NCBI GenBank assembly: GCA_903882805.1
Contig: CAIRYK010000068.1
Span: forward strand, 1-64,000
DNA: 64,000 nucleotides
Direction of reading: 5' to 3'
Source of the DNA: an uncultured Bacteroidota bacterium
GTDB lineage: Bacteria > Bacteroidota > Bacteroidia > Chitinophagales > Chitinophagaceae
The notes under the pieces were generated by a model. That model ran no database searches, was not told where the DNA came from, and saw only the letters and a program-made list of their open reading frames with translations. Numbering within the stretch: the stretch's first letter is position 1; each line of letters starts with the position of its first letter. Of this stretch, positions 1 to 8,501 are shown piece after piece. Made by a program: the position numbers and the translations under genes.

Positions 1-591
1 CACTGCCAATTGCCGGAAACCGCTCTCAGCGGGGTACACGTTTTGCAGGGTGGGCTGGTCTTTGCGGCGCATCTGCACTACATTGTGGGTAGGGGCAAAG
101 GCATTGACCACCTGCTGTGCCACACCAAACGGCAAATCGCGCGGCCAGGAGTATTTGTCGGTTTGGTTGGGCATACCGCCATTGGTTTGTAGCAGCAGTA
201 TAGGCTTGGGCGACTGAAACATACCGGCATAAGCCGTTTTTTCTTTGTGCGATATAAACAGCTCGGGCAGTTCGCCGCTATACTCAATACCGTTCATATG
301 GCACCATACCTCTATAAGGTGGCCGCGGCGATGTATAAATTCTGTATCGAGGTAGGGCTCCTGCATAAACAGCAGCGTGTCGGGCTGGTCTTGTATATGC
401 TCCCGGTAAAAATAATTGAGCTCATTGTGGCGCAGGTTTTTATAAACCTTTCTGTTGCCCTCAAACACCTCGGGATAGCCTGTTATTACTATTACCCGGC
501 TATCGGGATGTTGATTTTTTATGGCGGCCACCACTGCGGTAGCCATAATGCTTTTGCCTATGCCGCCATTTATTTGCAATACTATTTTCAT
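1..591 (-). CDS. Glycosyltransferase-like protein (GT9/heptosyltransferase-like), C-terminus outside window
   Basis: The open frame starts at ATG 591 and reaches the window edge after 197 codons without a stop, so the gene is partial. The N-terminus reads MKIVLQINGGIGKSIMAT, a Gly-rich first beta-strand/loop followed by an alternating hydrophobic strand (VIVITGYPEVF), as in the first Rossmann domain of GT-B glycosyltransferases of the ADP-heptose/GT9 type. No signal peptide is visible, so the protein is probably cytoplasmic and acts in surface polysaccharide or LPS assembly. A ParA-like ATPase was considered because of GGIGKS, but the following sequence does not carry the rest of a Walker-type fold. 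The family call is inference; the coding call is firm. Confidence 0.6.
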   Translation of the reverse strand, partial: MKIVLQINGGIGKSIMATAVVAAIKNQHPDSRVIVITGYPEVFEGNRKVYKNLRHNELNYFYREHIQDQPDTLLFMQEPYLDTEFIHRRGHLIEVWCHMNGIEYSGELPELFISHKEKTAYAGMFQSPKPILLLQTNGGMPNQTDKYSWPRDLPFGVAQQVVNAFAPTHNVVQMRRKDQPTLQNVYPAESGFRQLAV

Positions 592-619
592 GTTTGTTGT
601 GTAGATTTTTTTTAAAAAT

Positions 620-651
620 ATGCCCATAGCTACATATGCAGCTATGGGCAT
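620..651 (-). terminator. Intrinsic terminator after the first NHL-repeat gene
   Basis: Perfect 12-bp inverted repeat (ATGCCCATAGCT / AGCTATGGGCAT) with an 8-nt loop, followed on the minus strand by an A/T-rich run. It lies 17 bp beyond the stop codon at 669 and upstream of the partial glycosyltransferase. Confidence 0.8.
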
Positions 652-668
652 TGGTTATTGTTGTTGTT

Positions 669-2246
669 TTATTCCTTCACCACTCTCCTCACTACCCGCT
701 CACCACGCTCTGTTACCAGCTCCAGCACATACATGCCGGGGGGTAGCCCCTGCAGCGGGGCAGCGCCGCCACCGGCAGGCAGCTCGCCGCACCGCGCCAC
801 AGCGCCCACCATACTCAGCAGGCGGTAGGTAGCTGCGCCGGGTAGCCCGGTTATGTGCAGTAGGTTGGCGCTGGGGTTGGGGTAGATGGTGATGCCATCT
901 GCTACGCCCCCCGAGGGTATACCAGTGGTACCCACCATTACCATATGCCCTGTACTTGTAGCGCTATCCCAGCAGCCATAGCCGGTAGGTACTATACGTG
1001 CTGTAATGGTATCTACGCCCGGTGGCTTGGTATAAGTAACCATGGGCACAGTGGTGGTGGTAAACTCAATACCATGGTTTAGCCAGTGTATCAGGTAGCT
1101 ACTGCCGGCATTGGTTACCGTAGCAGTTACCGTTACCGTGCTGCCCACGGGCATATTCCTCTCTCCGCTTAGGGCTATAGTGGGTACTGTAAGTAGGGGT
1201 GGGTAGGTTACTTTGCGGATGCGAGCATTCATATTATCTATAAAATATAAATTTTGACAAGCATCAAATGAAATGCCTAATGGTGTCGAAATTTGTGCTG
1301 CTGTAGCCGGACCACCGTCGCCACTAAGCCCTAATACCCCGGTTCCTACAACGGTATGAATGATACCAAACGTGTCAACCATCCGCACTCTTTGGTTAGA
1401 ATCAGATATAAACAAATTCAAGCGTTTATCTACACCAATTGCAAGTGGACCAATACCGCTTGAGGTTGCAGCAATTTCGTCTCCACTATATAAAGAAACT
1501 CCTGTCCCAGCAACTGTAGTTATAATACCAAATGTATCTATTTTCCGTACCCTTTTATTCATCCTGTCTGCTACATATAGGTTGTTATTTTTATCTATTG
1601 CTAAGGTCAATGGATTCCAAAACTGGCAAAGTGTAGCAGCTCCACCATCACCACTAAATCCCAGACTACCAGTACCTGCATATGTTGAAATTATGCCATC
1701 TGTTCCTACTTTGCGTATTTTGTGATGCGAGCCATCCGAAATATACAAATTACCATGACTATCAAAACAAATATCTGATGGAAAAAAATCCGCTGCTGTA
1801 CCCGGTCCGCCATCACCAGCATCACCTCCTCCTCCATTTCCTGCGACTGTTGTTATTAAATTGGTAGACATATCAACTTTCCTAATTCTATAATTTTGAT
1901 GGTCGGAAATATATAAATTTCCAAATGTATCACATGCCAAGCCTTCAGGGAATCTAAATTTAGCAGATGAAGCCGGGCCGCCATCGCCACTAAAACCAAT
2001 AATGCCCGTGCCGGCAACCGTAGAAATTATCCCCGATACACTGACTTTTCGAATTTTGTGGGAGGGAGGTTGACAGAAATAGTAATTTCCGAATTTATCG
2101 AAAGTAGATAATTGGGGTTGATTAAGTATAGCCGCTGTCGCAGGATTACCATCCCCTAATACACCACCGCCCGCAAAGGTGGTAATAATTTGTGCTTTTG
2201 AAACTACTGCACAACACATAAGAAATACTAATAGTACACTTTTCAT
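669..2246 (-). CDS. Secreted NHL-repeat protein with T9SS type A sorting domain
   Basis: 525 residues. An N-terminal signal peptide (MKSVLLVFLMCCAVVSKAQ) is followed by about five or six NHL-type beta-propeller blades (residues about 22-345). They recur as GIISTVAGTG, FSGDGGPA and NLYISD...KIRKV motifs. An Ig-like segment follows (about 350-430), and a C-terminal domain of about 70 residues begins with a YPNPSAN motif, typical of T9SS cargo. The protein is expected to be exported across the outer membrane and anchored or released. It resembles the protein at 2927-4306 in the propeller region, so the two are probably paralogues. The ligand of the propeller is unknown. Confidence 0.88.
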   Translation of the reverse strand: MKSVLLVFLMCCAVVSKAQIITTFAGGGVLGDGNPATAAILNQPQLSTFDKFGNYYFCQPPSHKIRKVSVSGIISTVAGTGIIGFSGDGGPASSAKFRFPEGLACDTFGNLYISDHQNYRIRKVDMSTNLITTVAGNGGGGDAGDGGPGTAADFFPSDICFDSHGNLYISDGSHHKIRKVGTDGIISTYAGTGSLGFSGDGGAATLCQFWNPLTLAIDKNNNLYVADRMNKRVRKIDTFGIITTVAGTGVSLYSGDEIAATSSGIGPLAIGVDKRLNLFISDSNQRVRMVDTFGIIHTVVGTGVLGLSGDGGPATAAQISTPLGISFDACQNLYFIDNMNARIRKVTYPPLLTVPTIALSGERNMPVGSTVTVTATVTNAGSSYLIHWLNHGIEFTTTTVPMVTYTKPPGVDTITARIVPTGYGCWDSATSTGHMVMVGTTGIPSGGVADGITIYPNPSANLLHITGLPGAATYRLLSMVGAVARCGELPAGGGAAPLQGLPPGMYVLELVTERGERVVRRVVKE

Positions 2247-2350
2247 AAAGATACTTTTAACTTCAATTACGCAACGTCTAAGAAGAAATTACATGAAAAT
2301 AACTCCTTATAACTCCTTCATAGACGTTGTGTTTAATTATAATTTATATT

Positions 2351-2908
2351 CTAAGCGATCCACAAAACACCGCCATTTATAGATAGCGGGAACAATGGTA
2401 ATGCACCCGGTGCAAGGGCAAATACGGTACCTGGGTTTGCACCAAGTGGGTTAAATTGTATTCCATTCGCCCACAACCCATTTACGTGCAAAGAACCAGC
2501 GTTACCAACACCAGCCCCCAGCGTTATGCCGCTACCTACTATATGCGAGTTGGCAAAGCCTGCTGGTATAACATTTCCTGTGCCGCCAAGTATAGAAGAG
2601 CAGCTATCTGCTACACTATTGTTATTTCCACCAAAAATACTCGCATGGTTAGTGCCAGGGGCTATATAGTTGTTTTGTCCACCGCCTATACTGCCAAAGG
2701 TCGTTGCCGCTCCTGTGCTGTCTATCCAGTTTTCGCGTCCACCGCCTATAAAGCTGTGGTCTGTGTGGGGTTCACCGGGTGCAAGGCTACCTATAAGGTT
2801 GGTATTGCCGCCGCCTATCATATTACTTACACCACAAATGCGGTTGTTTGTACCACCAAATATAGATGAAAAATCGTTACGTGAATTTGCCATTTTGTTG
2901 CACATCAA
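2351..2908 (-). CDS. IGGG-repeat beta-roll protein, probably truncated at its N-terminus
   Basis: 185 residues with no signal peptide. Residues about 15-135 are built of repeats of the type S-I-(F/G)-G-G-x-x-N-x-I spaced about 20-30 residues apart, resembling the left-handed beta-roll of YadA-type adhesin heads and phage tail spikes. The last 50 residues form a non-repetitive tail ending in NGGVLWIA. The ATG at 2908 lies 18 bp after the stop of the neighbouring NHL gene, and the protein enters the repeats almost at once. It is therefore either a C-terminal remnant of a larger fibre protein or a small intracellular protein of unknown role. No anchor or sorting domain is visible. Confidence 0.5.
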   Translation of the reverse strand: MMCNKMANSRNDFSSIFGGTNNRICGVSNMIGGGNTNLIGSLAPGEPHTDHSFIGGGRENWIDSTGAATTFGSIGGGQNNYIAPGTNHASIFGGNNNSVADSCSSILGGTGNVIPAGFANSHIVGSGITLGAGVGNAGSLHVNGLWANGIQFNPLGANPGTVFALAPGALPLFPLSINGGVLWIA

Positions 2909-2926
2909 TTATCCCGAAATGATAAT

Positions 2927-4306
2927 TTACTCCTTTATTAACCTGAATATTTTTACCAATCCATCTTTGTCGGTTACTTTTACGAAGTAAATTCCCACCT
3001 TAAAGTCGCTTACAGGTATTTCAATATCAGCGTTACTAAATTTATTTTCGTACACATTACGCCCCAACACATTGGTTATTGAAACAAATTCAATTGGCTC
3101 ATTTGAACGAATAGTAACACTGGCGCTTACGGGGTTAGGAAATAAAATAATACTATTGGAAGGTTGCGGAATATTTGCCGACAAAGAACCACCACAAGCG
3201 CCGGTTATACTGCAAGTGGGGTCAAAGTCTACCCTTAATATTCGGTTACCTAATAATAGGGATGCTGTTGGTATATACATATTACCACACCTATCAAAAG
3301 TTACCCCTACAGGCTCTGCCAAAGGCGCAGCGGTAGCGGGCCCGCCCATACCGCTAAAGCCTGTAGCTCCATTGCCAGCCACATTGTGCAATATACCATC
3401 ATGCCCAACTTTGTACACTCGTTTATTGTATTTATCTGCTATATACAAATTATCATCAGCATCCATTGCCAACGATCCTCCGCTTATTTGCGCATCGGTT
3501 GCCGGTATGCCATCACCACTATATACCCCAACACCATTGCCCACTACTGTAGTAATGATGCCAAAAGTATCTACTTTTCTTACACGGTTTGCAAGCCCAC
3601 TTATATCTGATATGTATATATTTCCAGTGTCGTCTGCTACTAGACCCAGCGGAAATACCAATTGAGCATTGGTAGCAGGCCCATTGTCGCCGCTCATACC
3701 CATAGATCCGCCTATACCTGCAAAGGTAGTAATAATACCATCTGGTGATATTTTACGCACTCTGTACGCGCCACCCGATTCCGATACATACAAATTGCCC
3801 TTTTTATCGAAGCAAATACCTACGGGCGCTCCTAAATTAGATGTTGTAGCCAGTACATTATCAATTCCTAAACCAGTTAATCCTGTTCCTGCAAAATTAG
3901 ATATGATACCTGAAGAAATGTCAACTTTTTTAATTTGTCCGTACCTGCTTTCTACAATATATAAATTTCCAAAAGTATCTAATTTTACATCATTGGGATC
4001 AGATAACACTGTTGCTGTTGCAGGAATACCATCAGTTGATACACTCCCGCCCATACCATTTCCAGCAACAGTAGTTATTATTCCACAAGTATCAATTTTT
4101 CGGACCCTCCTTGCTGCAAGATTGGCGAAATAATAATTTCCGTATTTATCAAATACCCCACCAACAGGGTTGGGTATACCCGCCGCAGTTGCAGGGACAT
4201 TGTGACCACTAAAACTATTGCTGCCTGTGCCGGCAAATAGGGCAATGTTCTGCGCTTGGGCTATTAAAGGCAGAAAGTATAGCAGAATAAGTAAATGTTT
4301 TTTCAT
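2927..4306 (-). CDS. Secreted NHL-repeat protein with T9SS type A sorting domain (second copy)
   Basis: 459 residues from ATG 4306. The longer open frame from 4366 was rejected because it runs through the hairpin at 4324-4359 and would bury the signal peptide MKKHLLILLYFLPLIAQAQ. Six NHL blades (GIITTVAGNG, GNLYIVESRYGQIKKV and similar) occupy about residues 20-360. The C-terminal 70 residues start at LFPNPVSASVTI and end in FRLIKE, a T9SS sorting domain. It lies in tandem with the paralogue at 669-2246, separated by the IGGG-repeat fragment. Likely an extracellular beta-propeller; ligand unknown. Confidence 0.88.
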   Translation of the reverse strand: MKKHLLILLYFLPLIAQAQNIALFAGTGSNSFSGHNVPATAAGIPNPVGGVFDKYGNYYFANLAARRVRKIDTCGIITTVAGNGMGGSVSTDGIPATATVLSDPNDVKLDTFGNLYIVESRYGQIKKVDISSGIISNFAGTGLTGLGIDNVLATTSNLGAPVGICFDKKGNLYVSESGGAYRVRKISPDGIITTFAGIGGSMGMSGDNGPATNAQLVFPLGLVADDTGNIYISDISGLANRVRKVDTFGIITTVVGNGVGVYSGDGIPATDAQISGGSLAMDADDNLYIADKYNKRVYKVGHDGILHNVAGNGATGFSGMGGPATAAPLAEPVGVTFDRCGNMYIPTASLLLGNRILRVDFDPTCSITGACGGSLSANIPQPSNSIILFPNPVSASVTIRSNEPIEFVSITNVLGRNVYENKFSNADIEIPVSDFKVGIYFVKVTDKDGLVKIFRLIKE

Positions 4307-4323
4307 AGAGGTTATTTTAAAAT

Positions 4324-4359
4324 GGCAGGATTGCAAATTAGTACTATTACAATCCTGCC
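4324..4359 (-). terminator. Hairpin between interrupted ORF and NHL gene
   Basis: Perfect 10-bp stem GGCAGGATTG / CAATCCTGCC with a 16-nt loop, followed on the minus strand by ATTTTAAAAT. It lies just beyond the stop at 4371 and upstream of the ATG at 4306, so it probably ends the upstream (now broken) minus-strand transcript. Confidence 0.6.
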
Positions 4360-4370
4360 TTTTCATTAAA

Positions 4371-4601
4371 TTAGGAAATTAAGACCATACAAGTACCTAC
4401 CGGAAATCCTAATATTGCAGGTACTGCAGCCCATTGTAGTTTACCTGCTGGTAATGCCGCATATAGTATTACTATGTATCTCCCGAAATTAGAACTTTTT
4501 AGAAAATTCTAATATACGTACGCCAAACTACTGTCTGTGCCGTCTACACGCAGGGTTTGGTTAATGGTTCCGGGGTCACAAAATGTGTTGATTGTTGCCA
4601 T
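4371..4601 (-). pseudogene. Short ORF with one in-frame amber codon
   Basis: ATG 4601 opens a frame beginning MATINTFCDPGTINQTLRV that meets TAG at 4509-4511 (codon 31). It then continues in the same frame for 45 further codons to TAA at 4371-4373, with a hydrophobic tail (AALPAGKLQW, then FPVGTCMVLIS). A hairpin follows the second stop. I read this as one gene of about 76 codons disabled by a nonsense mutation. It could equally be a 30-residue peptide followed by chance open frame. The family is not recognised. Confidence 0.35.
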
Positions 4602-4964
4602 AGATTGTTTTTTGGTTTTTAAAAGTTTAATTTTAGGTTAAAGAAAAAAATGGTTGTTTGCTTGCAATAATGTATGTGATACTAAATTTAAGCCTCAACT
4701 CAATACAAAAGTCAATGACTTACAAATATTTTAGTTTATTAATCGTAAATCGTTTATTGGTAATTGTTTGCTGTTTTTTGTAGTAATGTATTATTCCTTT
4801 CTTGCTGCCCTGTGTATTACCGGCGATCTCGGAGCGCAGCCATACTACAGTAGGTACGCATAGCGAATGCGCCACCCGGTGCGCTGGCTGGTGTGCCGTA
4901 AAAAGATTTTTTCTTTCTTAAATCTTTATCGTAATATTGCAATAAAACAATAAAAAATAGCATT
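4602..4964. other. Intergenic region between divergent ORF fragment and arsM
   Basis: 363 bp. The left two thirds is AT-rich and unremarkable. A GC-richer patch at about 4815-4905 has no convincing ORF or hairpin. The last 40 bp before arsM holds the ArsR-like operator described separately. Confidence 0.5.
4928..4943 (+). promoter_or_regulatory. Candidate ArsR/SmtB-type operator upstream of arsM
   Basis: ATCGTAATATTGCAAT is an imperfect inverted repeat (6 of 8 positions symmetrical) containing the perfect palindrome TATTGCAATA at 4935-4944. It ends 21 bp before the arsM start codon. Position and symmetry suit a metalloregulator of the ArsR type. No arsR gene is in the window, so the regulator is inferred. 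Confidence 0.4.
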
Positions 4965-5801
4965 ATGCAAACAGAACAAGAACTGAAAGAACTGGTAAAA
5001 CAGAAGTACAGCGAGATAGCGCTACAAGATAGCGCCGCCAACCGTAGCTCGTGTTGCGGCGCCAGCGGCTGCAGCACAGAGGTGTATAACCTGATGAGCG
5101 ATGACTATACACAACTGCAGGGCTATGCCGCTGATGCAGATCTGGGGCTGGGTTGCGGCCTGCCTACGGAATTTGCGCAAATAAAAAAAGGCGATACGGT
5201 GGTAGACCTGGGTAGCGGCGCAGGCAACGATTGCTTTGTAGCCCGCGCCATAACGGGCGATACCGGTAAGGTGATAGGCATAGATTTTACAGAGGCTATG
5301 ATAGAAAAAGCCCGCATTAATGCGGACAAACTGGGCTACAACAATGTGGAGTTCAGGCAGGGCGATATAGAGCGTATGCCGCTGGGCGGCGGCGTGGCCG
5401 ATGTGGTGGTGAGCAACTGTGTGCTGAATCTGGTACCCAACAAAAACAATGTGGTAAAAGAAATATTCAGGGTACTGAAGCCCGGCGGTCATTTCAGTAT
5501 ATCGGATGTGGTATTGGTGGGCGAACTACCCGAGAAACTGAGGCATGTTGCCGAGATGTATGCAGGGTGCATATCGGGCGCTATACAAAAGCAGCAGTAT
5601 CTGGATATAATAAATGCAAACGGATTTACTAACGTAACGGTACAAAAGGAGAAAGCCATAGTAGTACCCAACGACATACTGAGCGCCTACCTGGAGCCGC
5701 ACGAGATAGCAGCGTTTCGCAATAGCGGCACGGGCATATACAGTATTACGGTATTTGCTGCAAAACCTGCCGCATGTTGCGCGCCCGGTTGCTGCAGCTA
5801 A
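4965..5801 (+). CDS. arsM: Arsenite S-adenosylmethionine methyltransferase ArsM
   Basis: 278 residues, the usual size for ArsM. It is a class I SAM-dependent methyltransferase that methylates As(III) to volatile or less retained methylarsenicals in the cytoplasm. SAM motif I is DLGSGAGND (81-89), with the acidic end of beta-2 at GIDFTEAMI (105-113). The arsenic-binding cysteines are visible: C64 in GLGCGLP, C152 in NCVLNLVP and C202 in AGCISG, plus the N-terminal pair C30/C31 and C36. An extra Cys-rich tail (CCAPGCCS) closes the protein. It stands alone, without arsR, arsC or an efflux pump nearby. Confidence 0.95.
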   Translation: MQTEQELKELVKQKYSEIALQDSAANRSSCCGASGCSTEVYNLMSDDYTQLQGYAADADLGLGCGLPTEFAQIKKGDTVVDLGSGAGNDCFVARAITGDTGKVIGIDFTEAMIEKARINADKLGYNNVEFRQGDIERMPLGGGVADVVVSNCVLNLVPNKNNVVKEIFRVLKPGGHFSISDVVLVGELPEKLRHVAEMYAGCISGAIQKQQYLDIINANGFTNVTVQKEKAIVVPNDILSAYLEPHEIAAFRNSGTGIYSITVFAAKPAACCAPGCCS

Positions 5802-5872
5802 GGGCGCATGTATTTTCGCTTTTGGCTACGGTAATTTAAGACTTTGGTAGCAAATGGCTGGTTATTTCTGGT

Positions 5873-5880
5873 TATTTTTG
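5873..5880 (+). promoter_or_regulatory. Bacteroidota -7 box for the WG-repeat gene
   Basis: TATTTTTG matches the TAnnTTTG -7 element and lies 20 bp before ATG 5901. A TTTG at 5843-5846 could be the -33 element, though the 26-bp spacing is longer than usual. Confidence 0.45.
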
Positions 5881-5900
5881 CAGCATAAAAAATATTGTTT

Positions 5901-6764
5901 ATGAATAGCGATAAAGGTAACATCATACCATTGGGCTCATCTGCTGCCGGCGCTCCGGTATTGTATCCGTACCGTAAAAGAGAAAAACACGGCTACTGCA
6001 CCCCCGACAAGCAGATAGTAATACCCTGCATTTACGAAAACACCAATGCGTTTTCGGAAGGGCTGGCAGCGGTAATGCTCATGGAGAAGGTGGGATATAT
6101 AGACATTACAGGCAAAATGACCATTCCTTACAAATACGATTTTGGCGGCGCTTTTAAAGAAGGCGTAGCTGTAGTGGAGCGTAAGGGTAAGTATGGTTTT
6201 ATAGACGCTACCGGCAAGGAGATTATTCCGCTTACGTACGACGATGCCGAAGACTTCAACGACGGATTGGCAATAGTAGAAAAAAACGGCCTGTATGGCT
6301 TTATCAATAAGCAGGGCAAGGTAGTAGTGCCTATCAAGTACGATCTGGTATGTCCGTTTGTAAATGGCGTGTCGCAGGTAGAACTGAAGAATGAGGAGTT
6401 GTGTATAGACAAGTTGGGTAATATTGTTCCCGAGCCTCAGGACGATGTGTTTTACGACGGCCTGACGATAGATATAGATATTAACGAGAACTTCGGCTTC
6501 CGCGATGCCGATGGCAATCTTGTGGTGCCGCACATATACGACTGGGCACATGAGTTTTCGGGTGGGCGCGCTGCTGTGTGCAAAGACGAAAAGTGGGGCT
6601 TCATAGACACCACTGGCAAGCTGGTAGTGCCGCTGAAATACAAAGATGTGTATGACGATTTTACCAACGGACTTGCGCTGGTGGAAATAGGCGAAGAAGA
6701 TGAAGATGTAGATACAGAGCTTGGCTACATAAACGAAAACGGTGTGGAATACTGGGAAGATTAA
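5901..6764 (+). CDS. WG (KWG) repeat-containing protein
   Basis: 287 residues from ATG 5901 (a TTG two codons earlier is a poorer start). The protein is built almost entirely of 24-25-residue WG-type repeats, with units such as KYGFIDATGKEIIPLTYDD, LYGFINKQGKVVVPIKYD and KWGFIDTTGKLVVPLKYKD. They run from about residue 25 to the acidic C-terminus. No signal peptide or lipobox is visible, so a cytoplasmic location is likely. WG repeats are thought to form beta-rich folds mediating protein contacts; no enzymatic activity is implied. It is monocistronic, with its own -7 box and a terminator at 6786. Confidence 0.9.
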   Translation: MNSDKGNIIPLGSSAAGAPVLYPYRKREKHGYCTPDKQIVIPCIYENTNAFSEGLAAVMLMEKVGYIDITGKMTIPYKYDFGGAFKEGVAVVERKGKYGFIDATGKEIIPLTYDDAEDFNDGLAIVEKNGLYGFINKQGKVVVPIKYDLVCPFVNGVSQVELKNEELCIDKLGNIVPEPQDDVFYDGLTIDIDINENFGFRDADGNLVVPHIYDWAHEFSGGRAAVCKDEKWGFIDTTGKLVVPLKYKDVYDDFTNGLALVEIGEEDEDVDTELGYINENGVEYWED

Positions 6765-6785
6765 TAGATAAATAATGTAATAGTG

Positions 6786-6821
6786 AAGGGCAGTCTGCAA
6801 CAGGGCTGCCCTTTGCTTTTT
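6786..6821 (+). terminator. Intrinsic terminator after WG-repeat gene
   Basis: Stem AAGGGCAG / CTGCCCTT with a 12-nt loop, followed by TGCTTTTT on the plus strand, 22 bp past the stop of the WG-repeat gene. Confidence 0.8.
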
Positions 6822-6841
6822 GGGGCAGTTTATTATTTTTG
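6812..6841 (+). promoter_or_regulatory. Promoter of the YdeI-like gene
   Basis: TTTG (6812-6815), 18-bp spacer, TATTTTTG (6834-6841): a good match to the Bacteroidota -33/-7 promoter. It overlaps the tail of the preceding terminator and lies 24 bp before ATG 6866. Confidence 0.6.
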
Positions 6842-6865
6842 CGATAACCACAATTCACAAACTAT

Positions 6866-7480
6866 ATGCATACCGATGCCCGCATAGACGCCTATATAGC
6901 CTCGGCCGCCGATTTTGCGCAGCCCATACTTACCCACCTGCGCGCACTGGTGCATGAGGCGTGCCCCGATGTGGAGGAAGGCTGGAAATGGAGTTTCCCG
7001 CATTTTATGTACAAGGGGGCGGTAATGTGCAATATGGCGGGCTTTAAGTCGCACTGCGCCTTTGGGTTTTGGAAGGCGGCGCTGATGGACGATGCCGCCG
7101 GAGCGCTAACGGTAAAAGACCGCGAAAGCATGGGGCATTTAGGGCGCATAACATCGCTCGCAGATCTGCCTCCCGACGATGTGCTGATAGGTCTGGTAAA
7201 AACGGCCATGCAACTGAACGAAGAGGGGAAGAAAATGCCCCGCAAGCCCAAGCCCGCTGCAAGCGAACAGGCCATGCTCGCTACGCCGGAATGGTTTGGC
7301 GCGGCATTGGAGCAAGAGCCAGTAGCCAAAACGCATTTCGAAAAATTTAGCTATTCGCACCGTAAAGAATACATAGAGTGGCTTGCAGACGCTAAAACCG
7401 AAGCTACCCGCCAAAAGCGTATGGCCCAGGCCATAGAGCGGCTGCGCGACGGCAAGGGGCGCAACTGGAAATATCAATAA
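6866..7480 (+). CDS. YdeI/OmpD-associated family protein (DUF1801 + YdeI domain)
   Basis: 204 residues. The N-terminal half (about 10-115) has the DUF1801 pattern: a four-helix start, then GWKWSFPHFMYKGAVMCNMAGFKSHCAFGFWK. The C-terminal part (about 135-200) has the YdeI helices (TPEWFGAALEQEP, then FSYSHRKEYIEWL and KRMAQAIERLRDG). Members occur widely in Bacteroidota as cytoplasmic proteins of unclear function; YdeI has been linked to resistance to cationic peptides. Convergent with the TPR gene ending at 7522. Family call firm, function unknown. Confidence 0.88.
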   Translation: MHTDARIDAYIASAADFAQPILTHLRALVHEACPDVEEGWKWSFPHFMYKGAVMCNMAGFKSHCAFGFWKAALMDDAAGALTVKDRESMGHLGRITSLADLPPDDVLIGLVKTAMQLNEEGKKMPRKPKPAASEQAMLATPEWFGAALEQEPVAKTHFEKFSYSHRKEYIEWLADAKTEATRQKRMAQAIERLRDGKGRNWKYQ

Positions 7481-7521
7481 GATAGTAACTGCTACGGGCT
7501 GCACAACCTATGCGATGGTAT

Positions 7522-8466
7522 TTAGTTGCCGCAGTTTTGCCTTTGCAGGTCCAGCGCTTCCGATCCCCATTTTTGGGTAAAACCTTTGTCAATAGCTGTT
7601 TGCAGGTCGGCGCAGGCTTTATCTTTTTTGCGCTGCGCTATTAGCGCCAGCGCTCTGTTTTTGTAGGCATACGAGTATTGGGGTTCCAGCTCTATGGCCT
7701 TTGTCATATCTTTTATGGCGCCTTCGTAGTCTTTGTTGCGGTATTTTTCATAGCCGCGGTTGTTGAGCAGATAGGCATTTTTAGGATCTATAGCCAGCGC
7801 TTTATTGTTGTACTCTATAGCTTTGGCAAACTGCTCCATGTTTTGGTATCGGTAAGCCATATTGCCCAGCAGCAATGCCGATTTTGGGTACAGCTTCAAT
7901 CCGCGTTGCAGGTAGGGTAGTATGTCTTTAGTGTTTTTCTGCTGGTTCAGCAGGTTGCACATCAGCAGCAATGCTTCCAGATTGGCGCTATCTATTTTCA
8001 GGGTTTGGCGCAAGGCGTCGTACGCCGGCGTATAGTCTTGCATATTGTAAGCAAGGTTGGCTTTTTCCAGCAATATTATTTTGCGTAGCGAGTCGGTAAG
8101 CGGTTGTTTTTCCAGCGCGGCGGTATAGTCGGTTAGCGCCTCCCTGTTCAGCGTCGCCGATTTTTTCCAGCGTGCGCGCAGCAGCATAAATGCCGGCGTA
8201 TTATCGTTTTGGGGTTCGTAAAAGCGGTCTATGGTTTGCGATGCCTCGGTATTGCGGTTCATCATTTTCAGCGCCACTGCTTTAGATCGCATATAGTCTA
8301 CATTGGTAGGCGCATCGGCTATCATGGAGTCTATAATTGTGAGCGCAGCATCGTATTGTTTTTGAGCAAAGAGCCCCGATGCCCGCACCATGCGCAGGCT
8401 GTCTGCGCTTTGCGCCTGCGCAGTAGCGGCTGTTATAAAGCATGCCAGCGCGGCAATCAATTTCAT
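7522..8466 (-). CDS. Exported tetratricopeptide-repeat protein
   Basis: 314 residues from ATG 8466, which gives the signal peptide MKLIAALACFITAATAQAQ; ATGs at 8484 and 8493 would only add residues before it. The mature protein is made of TPR units (about 25-300), for example ALAIDPKNAYLLNNRGYEKYRNKDY and a following unit at AIELEPQYSYAYKNRA. It is probably periplasmic. It starts 35 bp after the stop of the TMTC-like gene, so the two form an operon. A scaffold role beside that membrane glycosyltransferase is plausible but is inference. Confidence 0.82.
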   Translation of the reverse strand: MKLIAALACFITAATAQAQSADSLRMVRASGLFAQKQYDAALTIIDSMIADAPTNVDYMRSKAVALKMMNRNTEASQTIDRFYEPQNDNTPAFMLLRARWKKSATLNREALTDYTAALEKQPLTDSLRKIILLEKANLAYNMQDYTPAYDALRQTLKIDSANLEALLLMCNLLNQQKNTKDILPYLQRGLKLYPKSALLLGNMAYRYQNMEQFAKAIEYNNKALAIDPKNAYLLNNRGYEKYRNKDYEGAIKDMTKAIELEPQYSYAYKNRALALIAQRKKDKACADLQTAIDKGFTQKWGSEALDLQRQNCGN

Positions 8467-8501
8467 TTTTATGGTTGTTGTCATTGTATGCATTGTGGCG
8501 G

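Noticed and set aside
4307-4366. N-terminal extension of the second NHL gene
   Set aside because: It reads through a terminator-like hairpin and hides a clear signal peptide at ATG 4306.
4817-5077. Minus-strand ORF opposite the start of arsM
   Set aside because: Shadow of arsM and its leader; no motif.
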